DNA of 64,000 bases from VXNE01 sp965261535 (GTDB lineage: Bacteria; Pseudomonadota; Gammaproteobacteria; Pseudomonadales; Azotimanducaceae). Positions 1-8,400 of this stretch are shown here, one piece after another. The notes below the pieces were generated by a model that had not been told where the DNA came from, did not search any database, and worked only from the letters and a program-made list of their open reading frames with translations. A program made the position numbers and the translations under genes. The stretch's first letter is position 1. Each line of letters starts with the position of its first letter. The DNA lies in contig OZ253469.1 in assembly GCA_965261535.1 (NCBI GenBank), forward strand, positions 558,001 to 622,000, written 5' to 3'.

Positions 1-516
1 GTCGCGCTCCGCGCCCCTATGCACCGCGTTGTAGCGCAGCATCAGCAGTTCGTAGGGGCTCTCGCCTGCCGCGTAGCCGGCGAGCAGCTTCGGCAGCATC
101 GGGCGGTTGTGACTGCTGATCGACATGAAGCGCACCTTGCCGCGCTCCCGCAACCGCTCGAAGACATCCACGTAGGCATCTTCGGGGACTTCGCCGCGGT
201 TTCCCAGCAGCAGGAAATCGAAATACTCGAGGCCCGCACTCTTGAGTGCCTCCTCGACCTCCCCCGCAATGGATTCGGGATTCTTGGAGTAGGACTGTAT
301 GGTCAGAATCAGTTCGTCGCGATGCTCCCTCGACAGGTTGACCATGGCGTGCGCGAATTCCGGCCGGCGGACCGTGCCCCAGTAGAGGTAGTTGATGCCC
401 CGCTCGAAGGCTTCTTCAATGGCGCTCGCCGGCGCGCCGAACGTCGAACCGATCCCGAGCCGGGCCGTCTGCATCCCGGTCCGACCGACCTCTCGTCTTT
501 CCAGGAAATCGTTCAT
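1..516 (-). CDS. Aldo/keto reductase, C-terminal part beyond window
   Basis: The minus strand is open from an ATG at 516 to the window edge (172 codons). The protein begins MNDFLERREVGRTGMQTARL, the usual first strand of aldo/keto reductases, which reduce carbonyls or oxidise alcohols with NAD(P)H on a TIM barrel. It continues with a GINYLYWGTVRRPEF stretch where the catalytic Asp/Tyr loop normally lies, then LILTIQSYSK, and SAGLEYFDFLLLGNRGE where most family members have a catalytic His. The canonical D-x-x-x-x-Y pair and the His are therefore poorly conserved. It may be a divergent or non-canonical member. The 3' end lies outside the window. No partner gene is visible on its strand upstream. 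Two complete aldo/keto reductases occur at 40-44 kb. Confidence 0.75.
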   Translation of the reverse strand, partial: MNDFLERREVGRTGMQTARLGIGSTFGAPASAIEEAFERGINYLYWGTVRRPEFAHAMVNLSREHRDELILTIQSYSKNPESIAGEVEEALKSAGLEYFDFLLLGNRGEVPEDAYVDVFERLRERGKVRFMSISSHNRPMLPKLLAGYAAGESPYELLMLRYNAVHRGAERD

Positions 517-551
517 GCCCTGCTCCTCGTTCCGGCCACACGTACAGGATT

Positions 552-567
552 GATCGCCATGGCGATC
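552..567. promoter_or_regulatory. 16-bp perfect palindrome upstream of the aldo/keto reductase
   Basis: GATCGCCATGGCGATC is its own reverse complement, and symmetry continues imperfectly for three more bases each side. It lies 36-51 bases upstream of the reductase start at 516, a suitable place for an operator bound by a dimeric repressor. No regulator gene is adjacent. The rest of the gap to the Fic gene (568-806) is AT-richer towards 740-775, as expected for a promoter, but no convincing -35/-10 pair was found. Confidence 0.35.
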
Positions 568-806
568 GATTCAAGGAGAATTCGGCAACGCGGGTGACGG
601 AAATCTTGGTGCGAAGCGACCATGTTCCCAAACGCGCAATAGCGGGACTCGCCATTTCTCGTTCATGCAGGAAATGAAAATAACGTTCCGTCCGTCTTCG
701 CTCGGATCGCTAAACTAACGGACCCCACGCCTCTTATTTCATTTTTACATACAGAATAGAATAATGGTCGGCGTTATTTCGCAATCACGAATAGTAGGAG
801 TCGGCC

Positions 807-1973
807 GTGCTCCGCGACGACCAGGGCAGGTACGAAGTCACCGAATTCGGCAACGAGCGCGTCCGGGCCCTTGTGCCGCCACCCCTGCCGCCGAACCCTC
901 CTCTGGTCCTGGACGGTACGCTACAGCAGGACCTCGAAGCAGCCGTCCTCGCGCTCGGGCGCCTCGACGGTACTGCGGGCCATCTTCCGGACAAGGCGCT
1001 CTTTCTGTACGCCTACGTCCGCAAGGAAGCGGTGCTTTCCTCGCAAATCGAAGGGACGCAGTCGTCCATCTCCGATCTGCTGTTCTACGAGCTTGAGCAG
1101 GCGCCGGGCGTGCCTCTGGATGACGTCGTGGAAGTCTCCAACTATGTCGCCGCCCTCGAACACGGGCTGCGGTTGCTCGGCGAGGGCCTGCCCCCCTCGA
1201 TTCGCCTCCTGCGCGAAATCCATCGCGTACTGCTCACGACGGGACGGGGCAGTTCGAAGCTGCCCGGAGACTTCCGGAAATCGCAGAACTGGATCGGCGG
1301 GACGCGACCGGGAAACGCCATCTTCGTTCCGCCGCCCCACACGGCGGTCCCCGACTGCATGGCCGCGCTCGAGCGCTTCCTCAACGCGGAGGACGACGGT
1401 CTTCCCGAACTGCTTCGAGCCGCACTGGCCCACGTGCAGTTCGAAACCATTCACCCGTTCCTGGACGGGAACGGACGGGTTGGACGGCTGCTCATCACTC
1501 TCCTTCTGTACGATGCCGGGATGCTGCGTCAGCCGCTCTTGTACCTCAGCCTGTTCTTGAAGCAGCATCGGGCGACCTACTACGAACTGCTGAACCGGGT
1601 GCGCCTCACAGGCGACTGGGAGGCGTGGGTGACTTTCTTCCTCGAAGGCGTTCGGGCGACCGCCGAAGCAGCCCTCGAGACCGCGGATCGGCTATCCACC
1701 CTGTTTCGGGACGACCGGAACCGGCTTGCCCAGAGCGCGGGGCGGAGGCTCGGCTCGGCCCTGCGCATGCACGACGCGCTCAAGGCGCACCCCATCCTGT
1801 CGCTGCCAGTCGCCTGCCAGGATACCGGGTTGTCCTTCCAGGCTGCGGCCTCCGCCATGGAGATGCTCGCGGGTCACCGCATCGCCCGGGAACTCACCGG
1901 CAAGCGCCGTGGCCGACTCTTCGCCTACGATGCATATCTGTCCGTACTCACCGAGGGCACGGAGCCGCTCTGA
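807..1973 (+). CDS. Fic family AMPylase/nucleotidyltransferase, self-inhibited class II
   Basis: A 388-residue Fic protein. Such enzymes usually transfer AMP from ATP to a hydroxyl side chain of a target protein. The core motif HPFLDGNGRVGR lies at about residues 216-227 and is complete, with the catalytic His and the phosphate-binding DGNGR. The inhibitory helix motif SSQIEG at residues 78-83 fits S-x-x-x-E-G placed N-terminal to the Fic core, so the protein should restrain itself without a separate antitoxin. A winged-helix-like C-terminal tail follows residue 310. The GTG start at 807 is preceded by TAGGAG, and an in-frame TAG at 795 rules out earlier starts. It stands alone between a divergent reductase and a toxin-antitoxin pair. 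The target is unknown. Confidence 0.9.
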   Translation: MLRDDQGRYEVTEFGNERVRALVPPPLPPNPPLVLDGTLQQDLEAAVLALGRLDGTAGHLPDKALFLYAYVRKEAVLSSQIEGTQSSISDLLFYELEQAPGVPLDDVVEVSNYVAALEHGLRLLGEGLPPSIRLLREIHRVLLTTGRGSSKLPGDFRKSQNWIGGTRPGNAIFVPPPHTAVPDCMAALERFLNAEDDGLPELLRAALAHVQFETIHPFLDGNGRVGRLLITLLLYDAGMLRQPLLYLSLFLKQHRATYYELLNRVRLTGDWEAWVTFFLEGVRATAEAALETADRLSTLFRDDRNRLAQSAGRRLGSALRMHDALKAHPILSLPVACQDTGLSFQAAASAMEMLAGHRIARELTGKRRGRLFAYDAYLSVLTEGTEPL

Positions 1974-2014
1974 CGCCCAACGTCCCCGTTCCTTGCGGCA
2001 TCCCGCACCTTGTA

Positions 2015-2028
2015 GTACGTTGTCGTAC
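2015..2028 (+). promoter_or_regulatory. Candidate operator of the RHH-PIN module
   Basis: GTACG-TTGT-CGTAC forms a perfect 5-bp inverted repeat with a 4-bp spacer and ends one base before the antitoxin start codon at 2029. Ribbon-helix-helix antitoxins commonly bind such short palindromes over their own promoter. The position would also let the bound dimer block translation initiation or transcription. Confidence 0.4.
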
Positions 2029-2244
2029 ATGACTACGTTGACTATTCGACTGGACGACAAGCTAGACTCCGACTTGCGCCGGTACTTGGCACGAACCGGT
2101 AGTACCAAAAGTGAATTCGCTCGCGACGCGCTCAGGCGGCAACTAGCCATCGCCCGTTTCAGGGATATCCGAAGACACTTGGCGCCTTTTGCCGAGGCCC
2201 AGGGCTGGCTCACCGACGAGGACGTCTTCGAAGACATCTCCTGA
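2029..2244 (+). CDS. Ribbon-helix-helix antitoxin
   Basis: A 71-residue protein starting MTTLTIRLDDKLDSDLRRYL. The short beta strand TLTIRLD followed by two helices (DSDLRRYLARTGSTKSEF and ARDALRRQLAIARF) is the ribbon-helix-helix fold of CopG/RelB-type antitoxins, which dimerise, bind the promoter and neutralise a toxin through the C-terminal tail (here residues 45-71, acidic, ending LTDEDVFEDIS). The ATG at 2029 is chosen because the longer reading frame from 1726 overlaps the Fic gene and has no homology-like content before this point. A PIN toxin gene starts 66 bases downstream, giving the antitoxin-first order usual in type II modules. Confidence 0.8.
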   Translation: MTTLTIRLDDKLDSDLRRYLARTGSTKSEFARDALRRQLAIARFRDIRRHLAPFAEAQGWLTDEDVFEDIS

Positions 2245-2310
2245 TCGGTTATCCAGAAAACCATTCCAAAACCGGGTTGACTTCCTTTCCTCATTTCGCG
2301 GGGTGAGCGC

Positions 2311-2715
2311 ATGAGGATTCTATTGGACACCAACGTTCTGGTAGCTGCGTTCGCTACCCGTGGCTTGTGCGAAGATGTGCTTCAGGTCGTTCTTGCCGAA
2401 CACCACCTTCTGGTCGGCGAAACGATTCTCGACGAGTTCAAACGGGTACTTGGTGAAAAGCTCCGAATGCCCGACAGACAGGTCGAAGAGGCCGTCTTGT
2501 TCATCCGCGAACAATCGGAACTGGTCTCTTCCGCAACACCCGCAACATGGCCGGAAAGTGACCCCGATGACCAGTGGGTTGTCGCTGCGGCCATCGACGG
2601 TGATGCAGATTTCGTCATTACGGGGGACAAGGATCTACTGCGCGAGAGGGGCAAAGAGGAATTTCAGGTCATCTCGCCAAGGGGGTTCTGGGATCTGCTG
2701 CATAACCCACCGTAG
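2311..2715 (+). CDS. PIN-domain ribonuclease toxin
   Basis: A 134-residue single-domain PIN protein of the putative-toxin PIN family. It begins MRILLDTNVLVAAFA, with the first catalytic Asp at residue 6. ETILDEF gives the conserved acidic residue near 42. SDPDDQWVVAAAIDGDADFVITGDKDLL (split here into known blocks DPDD and DADFVITGDKDL) gives the remaining acidic residues of the metal site. PIN toxins cut RNA, often tRNA or mRNA, in a magnesium-dependent way. The partner antitoxin is just upstream. GGGGTGAGCGC before the ATG is a weak ribosome site. A small hairpin follows the stop codon. A 17-codon remnant resembling its C-terminus lies at 16.8 kb. Confidence 0.85.
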   Translation: MRILLDTNVLVAAFATRGLCEDVLQVVLAEHHLLVGETILDEFKRVLGEKLRMPDRQVEEAVLFIREQSELVSSATPATWPESDPDDQWVVAAAIDGDADFVITGDKDLLRERGKEEFQVISPRGFWDLLHNPP

Positions 2716-2717
2716 AA

Positions 2718-2812
2718 CGGCACGCAGTGCCGATCATGGCGCGGGATCGTAGGTGGGCTTGGGCGGGGGTGAAACACGGCGCACCCCTTCGGGTGCGACG
2801 GATTTCCTGGCG
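2718..2812. repeat. Hairpin plus G-rich element, copy 1; includes terminator stem
   Basis: Immediately after the PIN stop, CGGCAC-GCA-GTGCCG (2718-2732) forms a 6-bp stem. It is followed by TGGGCGGGGGTGAAACACGG and a second stem CGCACCC-CTTC-GGGTGCG (2780-2797). The latter is 16 bases past the stop of the minus-strand thioredoxin gene and could end both converging transcripts. The stretch from about 2752 resembles 57331-57385, where a longer hairpin precedes TGGGCGGGGGTAAAACATGG. Confidence 0.45.
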
Positions 2813-4075
2813 CTAGGTTTCGGTGCCCTGCTCCCGCTGTCGGCGCTGCAGGTCCCAGAGCAGTTCGTTGACCGAGGCGATGACCTCCGCGTGGCGCTTC
2901 TGTGCGTGGCGGATCACGCCGCTCTCGTCGAGGATGTAGCTGGTCGGCCAGCCGGTGACGTTCCACTCGCTGGCGATGGGCCCTTTCGTCGCTTCCTCGC
3001 CGTGGCCGTCCCACCACACGCGGTAGTCCAGCCCCTCCTCTTCCTTGGCTTCCAGTATGGTCTCGATTTCCTCATCGCTGTTGACGGACAGGACCACAAC
3101 CGGATCATCCTCGTAAAGTTCCAGCATGAAACGCTGGTAGGGGTACTCGCGGCGGCAGGGTCCGCACCACTGGCCGCTGAAGTAGATGACCACGATATTG
3201 TCCCGGTAATCGTTCAGGGAGAACTCCACGCCGTCAAGGTCCGTACCCGTGATGTTCGGGGCCGTTTTCCCGGGAAGCAGGTTCTGCAACTGGAACCGGT
3301 TGCGGGCAATCATTTCCGTGGAGTCCGGATGCTGTGCCTCAACTTCCTCGAAGTAGGCGACTACGCGCGCGGTTTGCTCTTCCGTGAGACGGCCCTGCTG
3401 AAGACGGTTGCCGAATCGCCAGAAATGGATCCCGGATTCATTGTCGAAGTCCGCAACGGTTTCCGGCATGGTGAGCATGGCATCCAGGATGTCGAGCAAC
3501 TGTCCGACGACGTCGTCTGAAAACGGCTCGCCGCCCATATCGAAATCACCGGCGTCGGGAAACCAGCCATGCGCGGCAATATTGAAAGGCAGCGACCGCT
3601 CGTTGGCCTTTGCGTAGTGCTTCTCGAGCAATTCGCGGCGTTGACGGAACATCGGCTCCTGGTCCGGATGTTCTTGCGCGAGCTGATCGAAATAGGCGTA
3701 GGTTTTCTCGCTTTGCTCCGGAGTAAGTTCCGGCATGGCCACGCGGCGAACGAAGCTGTGCAGGTATATCGGCGCTTCCCGCTCGATGTCCGCCAGCGTT
3801 TCATCGGCCTCCATGCGTTCCTTCAGTGTGGCCAGCAGCGCGTCGAAATCCTCGTCGGTAAGCGATTCGCCCTCGTAAGCCTCCATGGGAGCGAACCAGA
3901 GTTTCTGCGCGGCGACGGGGAGCACCAGGCCGGAAGAAGTTCCCTCTTCGGTTTCTGCCCCAGGAGTTTCCGCCCCAGGGTCGGCAGGCGAGGCGTCCCA
4001 TGGCGCCCACTGGGCAATCGCGAAACCGACGCCAAAGGCCAGTATCGCGGCAACTATTGATCCACGCTGCTGCAT
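2813..4075 (-). CDS. TlpA-like thioredoxin-fold protein with helical repeats
   Basis: 420 residues. An N-terminal hydrophobic segment (SIVAAILAFGVGFAIAQW, residues 6-23) is a signal peptide or anchor, followed by an acidic, low-complexity linker. Residues 76-152 and 190-266 look like two copies of one helical unit (AYFDQLAQEHPDQEPM versus AYFEEVEAQHPDSTEM). The C-terminal TlpA/AhpC-type domain begins near residue 270 (GKTAPNITGTDLDG) and has the redox motif WCGPC at 303-307 and the cis-Pro loop GWPTSY. It should reduce or exchange disulfides, or act as a thiol sensor, in the periplasm. It is the last gene of the run FecI-FecR-TonB receptor-thioredoxin/ankyrin-TlpA, 37 bases behind its neighbour. 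Confidence 0.8.
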   Translation of the reverse strand: MQQRGSIVAAILAFGVGFAIAQWAPWDASPADPGAETPGAETEEGTSSGLVLPVAAQKLWFAPMEAYEGESLTDEDFDALLATLKERMEADETLADIEREAPIYLHSFVRRVAMPELTPEQSEKTYAYFDQLAQEHPDQEPMFRQRRELLEKHYAKANERSLPFNIAAHGWFPDAGDFDMGGEPFSDDVVGQLLDILDAMLTMPETVADFDNESGIHFWRFGNRLQQGRLTEEQTARVVAYFEEVEAQHPDSTEMIARNRFQLQNLLPGKTAPNITGTDLDGVEFSLNDYRDNIVVIYFSGQWCGPCRREYPYQRFMLELYEDDPVVVLSVNSDEEIETILEAKEEEGLDYRVWWDGHGEEATKGPIASEWNVTGWPTSYILDESGVIRHAQKRHAEVIASVNELLWDLQRRQREQGTET

Positions 4076-4112
4076 CGATCGTCTCCTGTCTTATCCAGAT
4101 TGGTGGGGAAAA

Positions 4113-5396
4113 TCAGGTTTGAGCGCCTTCGAGTAGCGCCAGCAACCGGTTCGACTCCTCCTTGTATTCGCGGAAGGCCGCCTGCTGTTCCGGCGTGTCC
4201 ATCATCCCGCGCTCGTTCCAGAGTTCTTCGCGCCGCTGCTGCTGGCTGCGCACCATTTCCACGGCGGTTTCGCCATTGCCGTTGGCCGTGGCGGGGTCCA
4301 TGCCGTGTTCCAGGAGAACTTCGACGAGTGGGAGATAGCCGTACATGGTCGTCAGGTGCAGGGCGTTCATCCCCTGCTCGTCGGTCTCGCCCGGGTCCAT
4401 GCCATGGGCGAGGAATAGCCGCAGCAGATCGGGGTCTTCAAAGAAGATCACCGCCCGCGGCAGGTAGAAGGACGAACTGCTTATCGGTTGTGCGCCCGCC
4501 TCCAGAAGCGCGCGGGCGCAATGGTCTTCGCGTTCCTTGACGCTCCCCATCAGCCCCAGCCAAAGCGGCGTCGCGCCGTCCAGATCGGGCTGGTTGGCGA
4601 GGCCCGGGTCAGCCGCGACTGCCGCCAGGAACTCATCGCAGCGTCCGATGCCCATCAGGTCATACAGCCCGATGTCGGGTTCGTGCGACAGGATCAGTTC
4701 GATCAGCGCCTTCTGGCGGACGCTCGAGCGCTTGATCGCCACGGACAGCGGCGTGCCGCCATCGGCAAAGGGTTCCACCAGCAGATCGGGCCGGTGCGGA
4801 AGGATGGCCTCGATATCCTCAAGTTCGCGCGAGACGATGAAGTGCTCGCGGTAGTCGTCCTGTAGCAGCATCGTGAGGCGCGTATCGAGCATGTCCCCGC
4901 CCTCAACCATCGTGGTCAGGTATCGCTCGTAGATTTCCCGCTTTTGCGGGCCCTTTATGCGGTCCTCTTCCCGACCTTCGTTAAAGAAAATAACGGTGGG
5001 AATCCCGTTGACCCGAAGCTTCTCGTAGATCTCGGGCGAATCGTCGATGTCGAGCTTCACGACCTTGGCCTTTCCGGCCATCTCGGACGCCAGTTCGTCC
5101 ACTATCGGGTCCACTTCCTTGCAGGGCGCGCACCAGGTGGCGGTGAAGTCCACCAGCACCGGTAAGGCCGACTCGAATACCTCCTGGCGGAAGTTCTCGT
5201 CGTTTACGTAAGTTGCGCCGCTTCCGGCCTCATGATCGGCCGTGACGCCATCCTCGGCCAGCGCACCGCCAGTCGTCGCGAACAGGCAAACACTCGCGAG
5301 GGCCGTGCGACATACACCGGAACGCAAGAACGACCGGAACGCCGCTGCGCGTGACGGCGCGCGCAGCGCCGTGTTCGGCTCGGTCGAAGTGTCCAT
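4113..5396 (-). CDS. Exported thioredoxin-ankyrin fusion protein
   Basis: 427 residues from the ATG at 5396; a TTG at 5438 would add 14 residues and overlap the receptor gene. After a signal peptide (ending near TGGALA), a thioredoxin domain carries VLVDFTATWCAPC with both cysteines, then KVVKLDIDDSPEIYEKLRVN and the cis-Pro strand GIPTVIFF. From about residue 205 on, the protein turns into degenerate ankyrin repeats: GGTPLSVAIKRSS, LDGATPLWLGLMGS and QGMNALHLTTMYGYLPLVEV are the clearest turns. A protein-binding repeat array joined to a disulfide-active domain suggests a periplasmic partner. It is translated directly behind the STN receptor gene (31-base gap). Its specific partner is unknown. 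Confidence 0.8.
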   Translation of the reverse strand: MDTSTEPNTALRAPSRAAAFRSFLRSGVCRTALASVCLFATTGGALAEDGVTADHEAGSGATYVNDENFRQEVFESALPVLVDFTATWCAPCKEVDPIVDELASEMAGKAKVVKLDIDDSPEIYEKLRVNGIPTVIFFNEGREEDRIKGPQKREIYERYLTTMVEGGDMLDTRLTMLLQDDYREHFIVSRELEDIEAILPHRPDLLVEPFADGGTPLSVAIKRSSVRQKALIELILSHEPDIGLYDLMGIGRCDEFLAAVAADPGLANQPDLDGATPLWLGLMGSVKEREDHCARALLEAGAQPISSSSFYLPRAVIFFEDPDLLRLFLAHGMDPGETDEQGMNALHLTTMYGYLPLVEVLLEHGMDPATANGNGETAVEMVRSQQQRREELWNERGMMDTPEQQAAFREYKEESNRLLALLEGAQT

Positions 5397-5427
5397 CACC
5401 GACCGCAGTACGGACTTGCGACACCCC

Positions 5428-8400
5428 CTACCAGGCAAGCTCCATCACGAAATCGACGAAGGCGACGCGGCGACGAAAATCAACGTGCGCGGAATCCACA
5501 CCGTAATAGCCGTCGAAGAAGGGAAAATCCGCGTCGAAAACATTCTGCACACCGGCCGTAACGCGCCAGGGGGACTGGGGACGCGCAAAAGTTCCTTGCA
5601 GGTCGACTGTCGTGTAGCCGTCCACATCGGTTCGGGATACACCGGTAGTGATGTTCTTGTAGCTGCCTGCGCGGTTGATCGTCAGGTTGGCGCCCCAGGG
5701 TCCGAGAGACCAGTCCACGTATGCGCTGCCTTTCAGTTCGACGGGGCCCTGGTTCGTGCCTTCCTGTGCCACAGGATCGATGCCGGGTCCCGAGACCGTT
5801 TCCAGTTTCAGCGTATTGGTCCCGAGAACACCTACCGCGAAATCGCCCATGGACGTGTCGAATGCATATCGCGCATCGAAGTCCACCGCCTCACTCGCCC
5901 TGTTGGACAAGTTGATGCTCTGCAAGGACAGGTACGTCAGAACTCCGTTTGCATCGCGCCTGACCTGCTCGGGAAACTGTTCCCAATTCTCAAATGCATA
6001 CACCGGCGGCCAGCCAAAGGCGCTACTCAAGCTTCCAATAAGATGCTCGAAGTCGGTTTTGCTCCAAGTAAGGGAAAGATGCAGTCCCGGCATGTCGGCA
6101 GGCGTGTACTCAAACCCGAGGGTCGTTGTCTCGGAAGTCTGGGGTTGCAGGTCGGGATTGCCGCCAAGAACGGTGGTGGGAAATATCGACGCGAACGGCC
6201 CGCCATTCTCAACGGGGTTGAGCGGATCGAGAAACCGGAAGAAGGTGTAGGTGTTTACTGGCCCGAACAGTTCCGGCAGTGTTGCCGCCAGGAAAGCCTG
6301 GCCCCACGTGGCGCGCAGCTTCAGACTCTCCACAGGGAAGTAGACCACGCCGAGCTTCGTCACGAAGTCGTCGAACTCTCGGGTGCTCGCCGGCTGCAGA
6401 ATGCCCTCGAATGGCCCTTCGATCCCGAATTCGTCATAGCGGCCGGCCGCATACAACGTCAATCTATGGATGCCCGGACGTGAATTCGCATCGCCGACAA
6501 GCGGGGCCGAAAGTTCCAGGAACCAGGCCCTGTTTTCCGACTCCGGAACGATTTCCGGTGCATCCGGAACACGGAACGTGAACGGATTCAACAGGAACGA
6601 ATCGAAGTCGAGCGTATCGGTCCGGGTTTCGGCTCCCACGGCCAGTTCGACGAGCCCGCCGGCAAGTTCAAGCAGCGGACCGGACAAGCTCAAGCCGATA
6701 ACATTCTGCCTGCCCTCTCGCGCTCCCCGCGTGGCGTATTCCGAAAACTCGGCGAGCGTGGCGCGCTGCACGGTGCCATCGCCGAACGGATTGATCGCTT
6801 CCGCCGGATCGCTGCTGGCAAGCGCCGCCTGGAATGCGGCGCCCCTGTAGTTGAAGGATCCTGGATAACCGCCGTACGGATTGTCCTTGCCGTGATTGGC
6901 CGAGAAGACGGCAGTCCAACCCTCAATTGGCGTTTCCCATGTCAGGGATGTGCCTAGATTCACGCGATCAAGGTCGGTCGTCCTCGCAAAACCTGCAAGC
7001 TTGCCATCGGCGATTTCACGCTCAAACCGGTAGGACATGTAAACGGCTTCGCCGAATGGGTTGTAGTAGTTGCTTGCCGGAACGGGACCGCTGAAAGATG
7101 CACCCACTGCCTCTTGAACGGAGTCCTGCCGCGCGTAAGTTCCGGACAAACTCAGCGTCAGATTCTCCCCGATTTCCTGCGTCAGATTCAGGTAAGCAGA
7201 CAGGTGTTCCGAAGCGGGAATTGCCTCGCCGTTAGAGTTAGCCGAAAGCCCCTTTTGCAGGAGATTGAAGTTCCCGGATTGGGTCGCGACCTCCTCATTG
7301 GACACCCAGATGACATCATCCGGACTGAAGTTGGTGCCGTCGCCGGCGGGCAGGATCCCATAAGTCGTGTTCGGTGGCGCTATCGAGGGGAGTCCAAACC
7401 GCAGGATATTGCCGGGTTGCCCGAAGGTGTTTGGGTAGAGTCTGCCACCCTGCTCGCGGTAATCCCCATCCGTGTCGAGTCCCGCATCGCGCGCAAATAC
7501 CGGATCGTCCTCACGATAGCTGACGGACGCTGTCACGTTGCCGCTGTTCCAGGAGACTCCGAGGGTCTGCTCAACGACCCTTCGGTGTCCGCCGGAACTG
7601 CTGTCTTCGTAGCGTACCGACGTTTCCGATCCCCGGTAGTCCTTCTTCATGATGAAATTGACCACGCCTCCCACGGCGTCCGAGCCGTACACGGCGCTGG
7701 CGCCGTCCGTCATCACTTCCACCCGCTCGATTGCGCTGAACGGGAGCGTGGAAACGTCGGTAAAGGTGCCATTCTCGGAGGGCGAAGCCGCCAGGCGCCT
7801 GCCGTTTACCAAGACCAGCGTGGACCCTTCTCCCAAGCCGCGGAGATTGATCGTGACCGAGCCGATCTGGAACCGCGGTGACCGATTATCGTAACTGCCC
7901 CCATTGGTGATCGTGGAAAAGTTCTGCGGCAGGTAGCGAACGATGTCCTCGATGTTCGTTAGTCCTCGGGCGTCAATATCGGCCCGGGTGATTACGGTCA
8001 CTGGAGAGGCTGCCGGTCCGGTACGCAACCGGCTACCGGTAACGGTCATGACCTCCAGTTCCCGGGCCTCGTCTTCGTCTTGATCTGTTTCCGACGCCTC
8101 GTCGGCGGCGAAGCCCGACGAAGCGACCAAAACGGCGGCGAGCGTGGCCCCGATGCGTCGCAGCAGGGGTTTTCTCTCAATATCAGATTCTTGCATCGGT
8201 GTGTTCTCCGTGTTGTCTGGTTCCCCGGTCTCAGCGAGTGAGATCTGCAGAACCCGTTTGTCGGAGAGGCCGCCTTCAATCCCGGTGCCCCGGAGCAACG
8301 CTTCCACGGCTTGGGTCAGGGTGTAGCGCCCAACGATCTCGTTGGCCTGCCGGCCCTCGGCAAGGTCGTAGGGGAACAGCACGATGGTATCGGTCTGCTC

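Noticed and set aside
19..597. 192-codon plus-strand reading frame opposite the first reductase
   Set aside because: It lies antisense to a stretch that translates to a clear aldo/keto reductase N-terminus and has no recognisable protein features.
5242..6483. 413-codon plus-strand frame
   Set aside because: Antisense to the barrel of the STN receptor; composition is that of an overlapping frame in GC-rich DNA.
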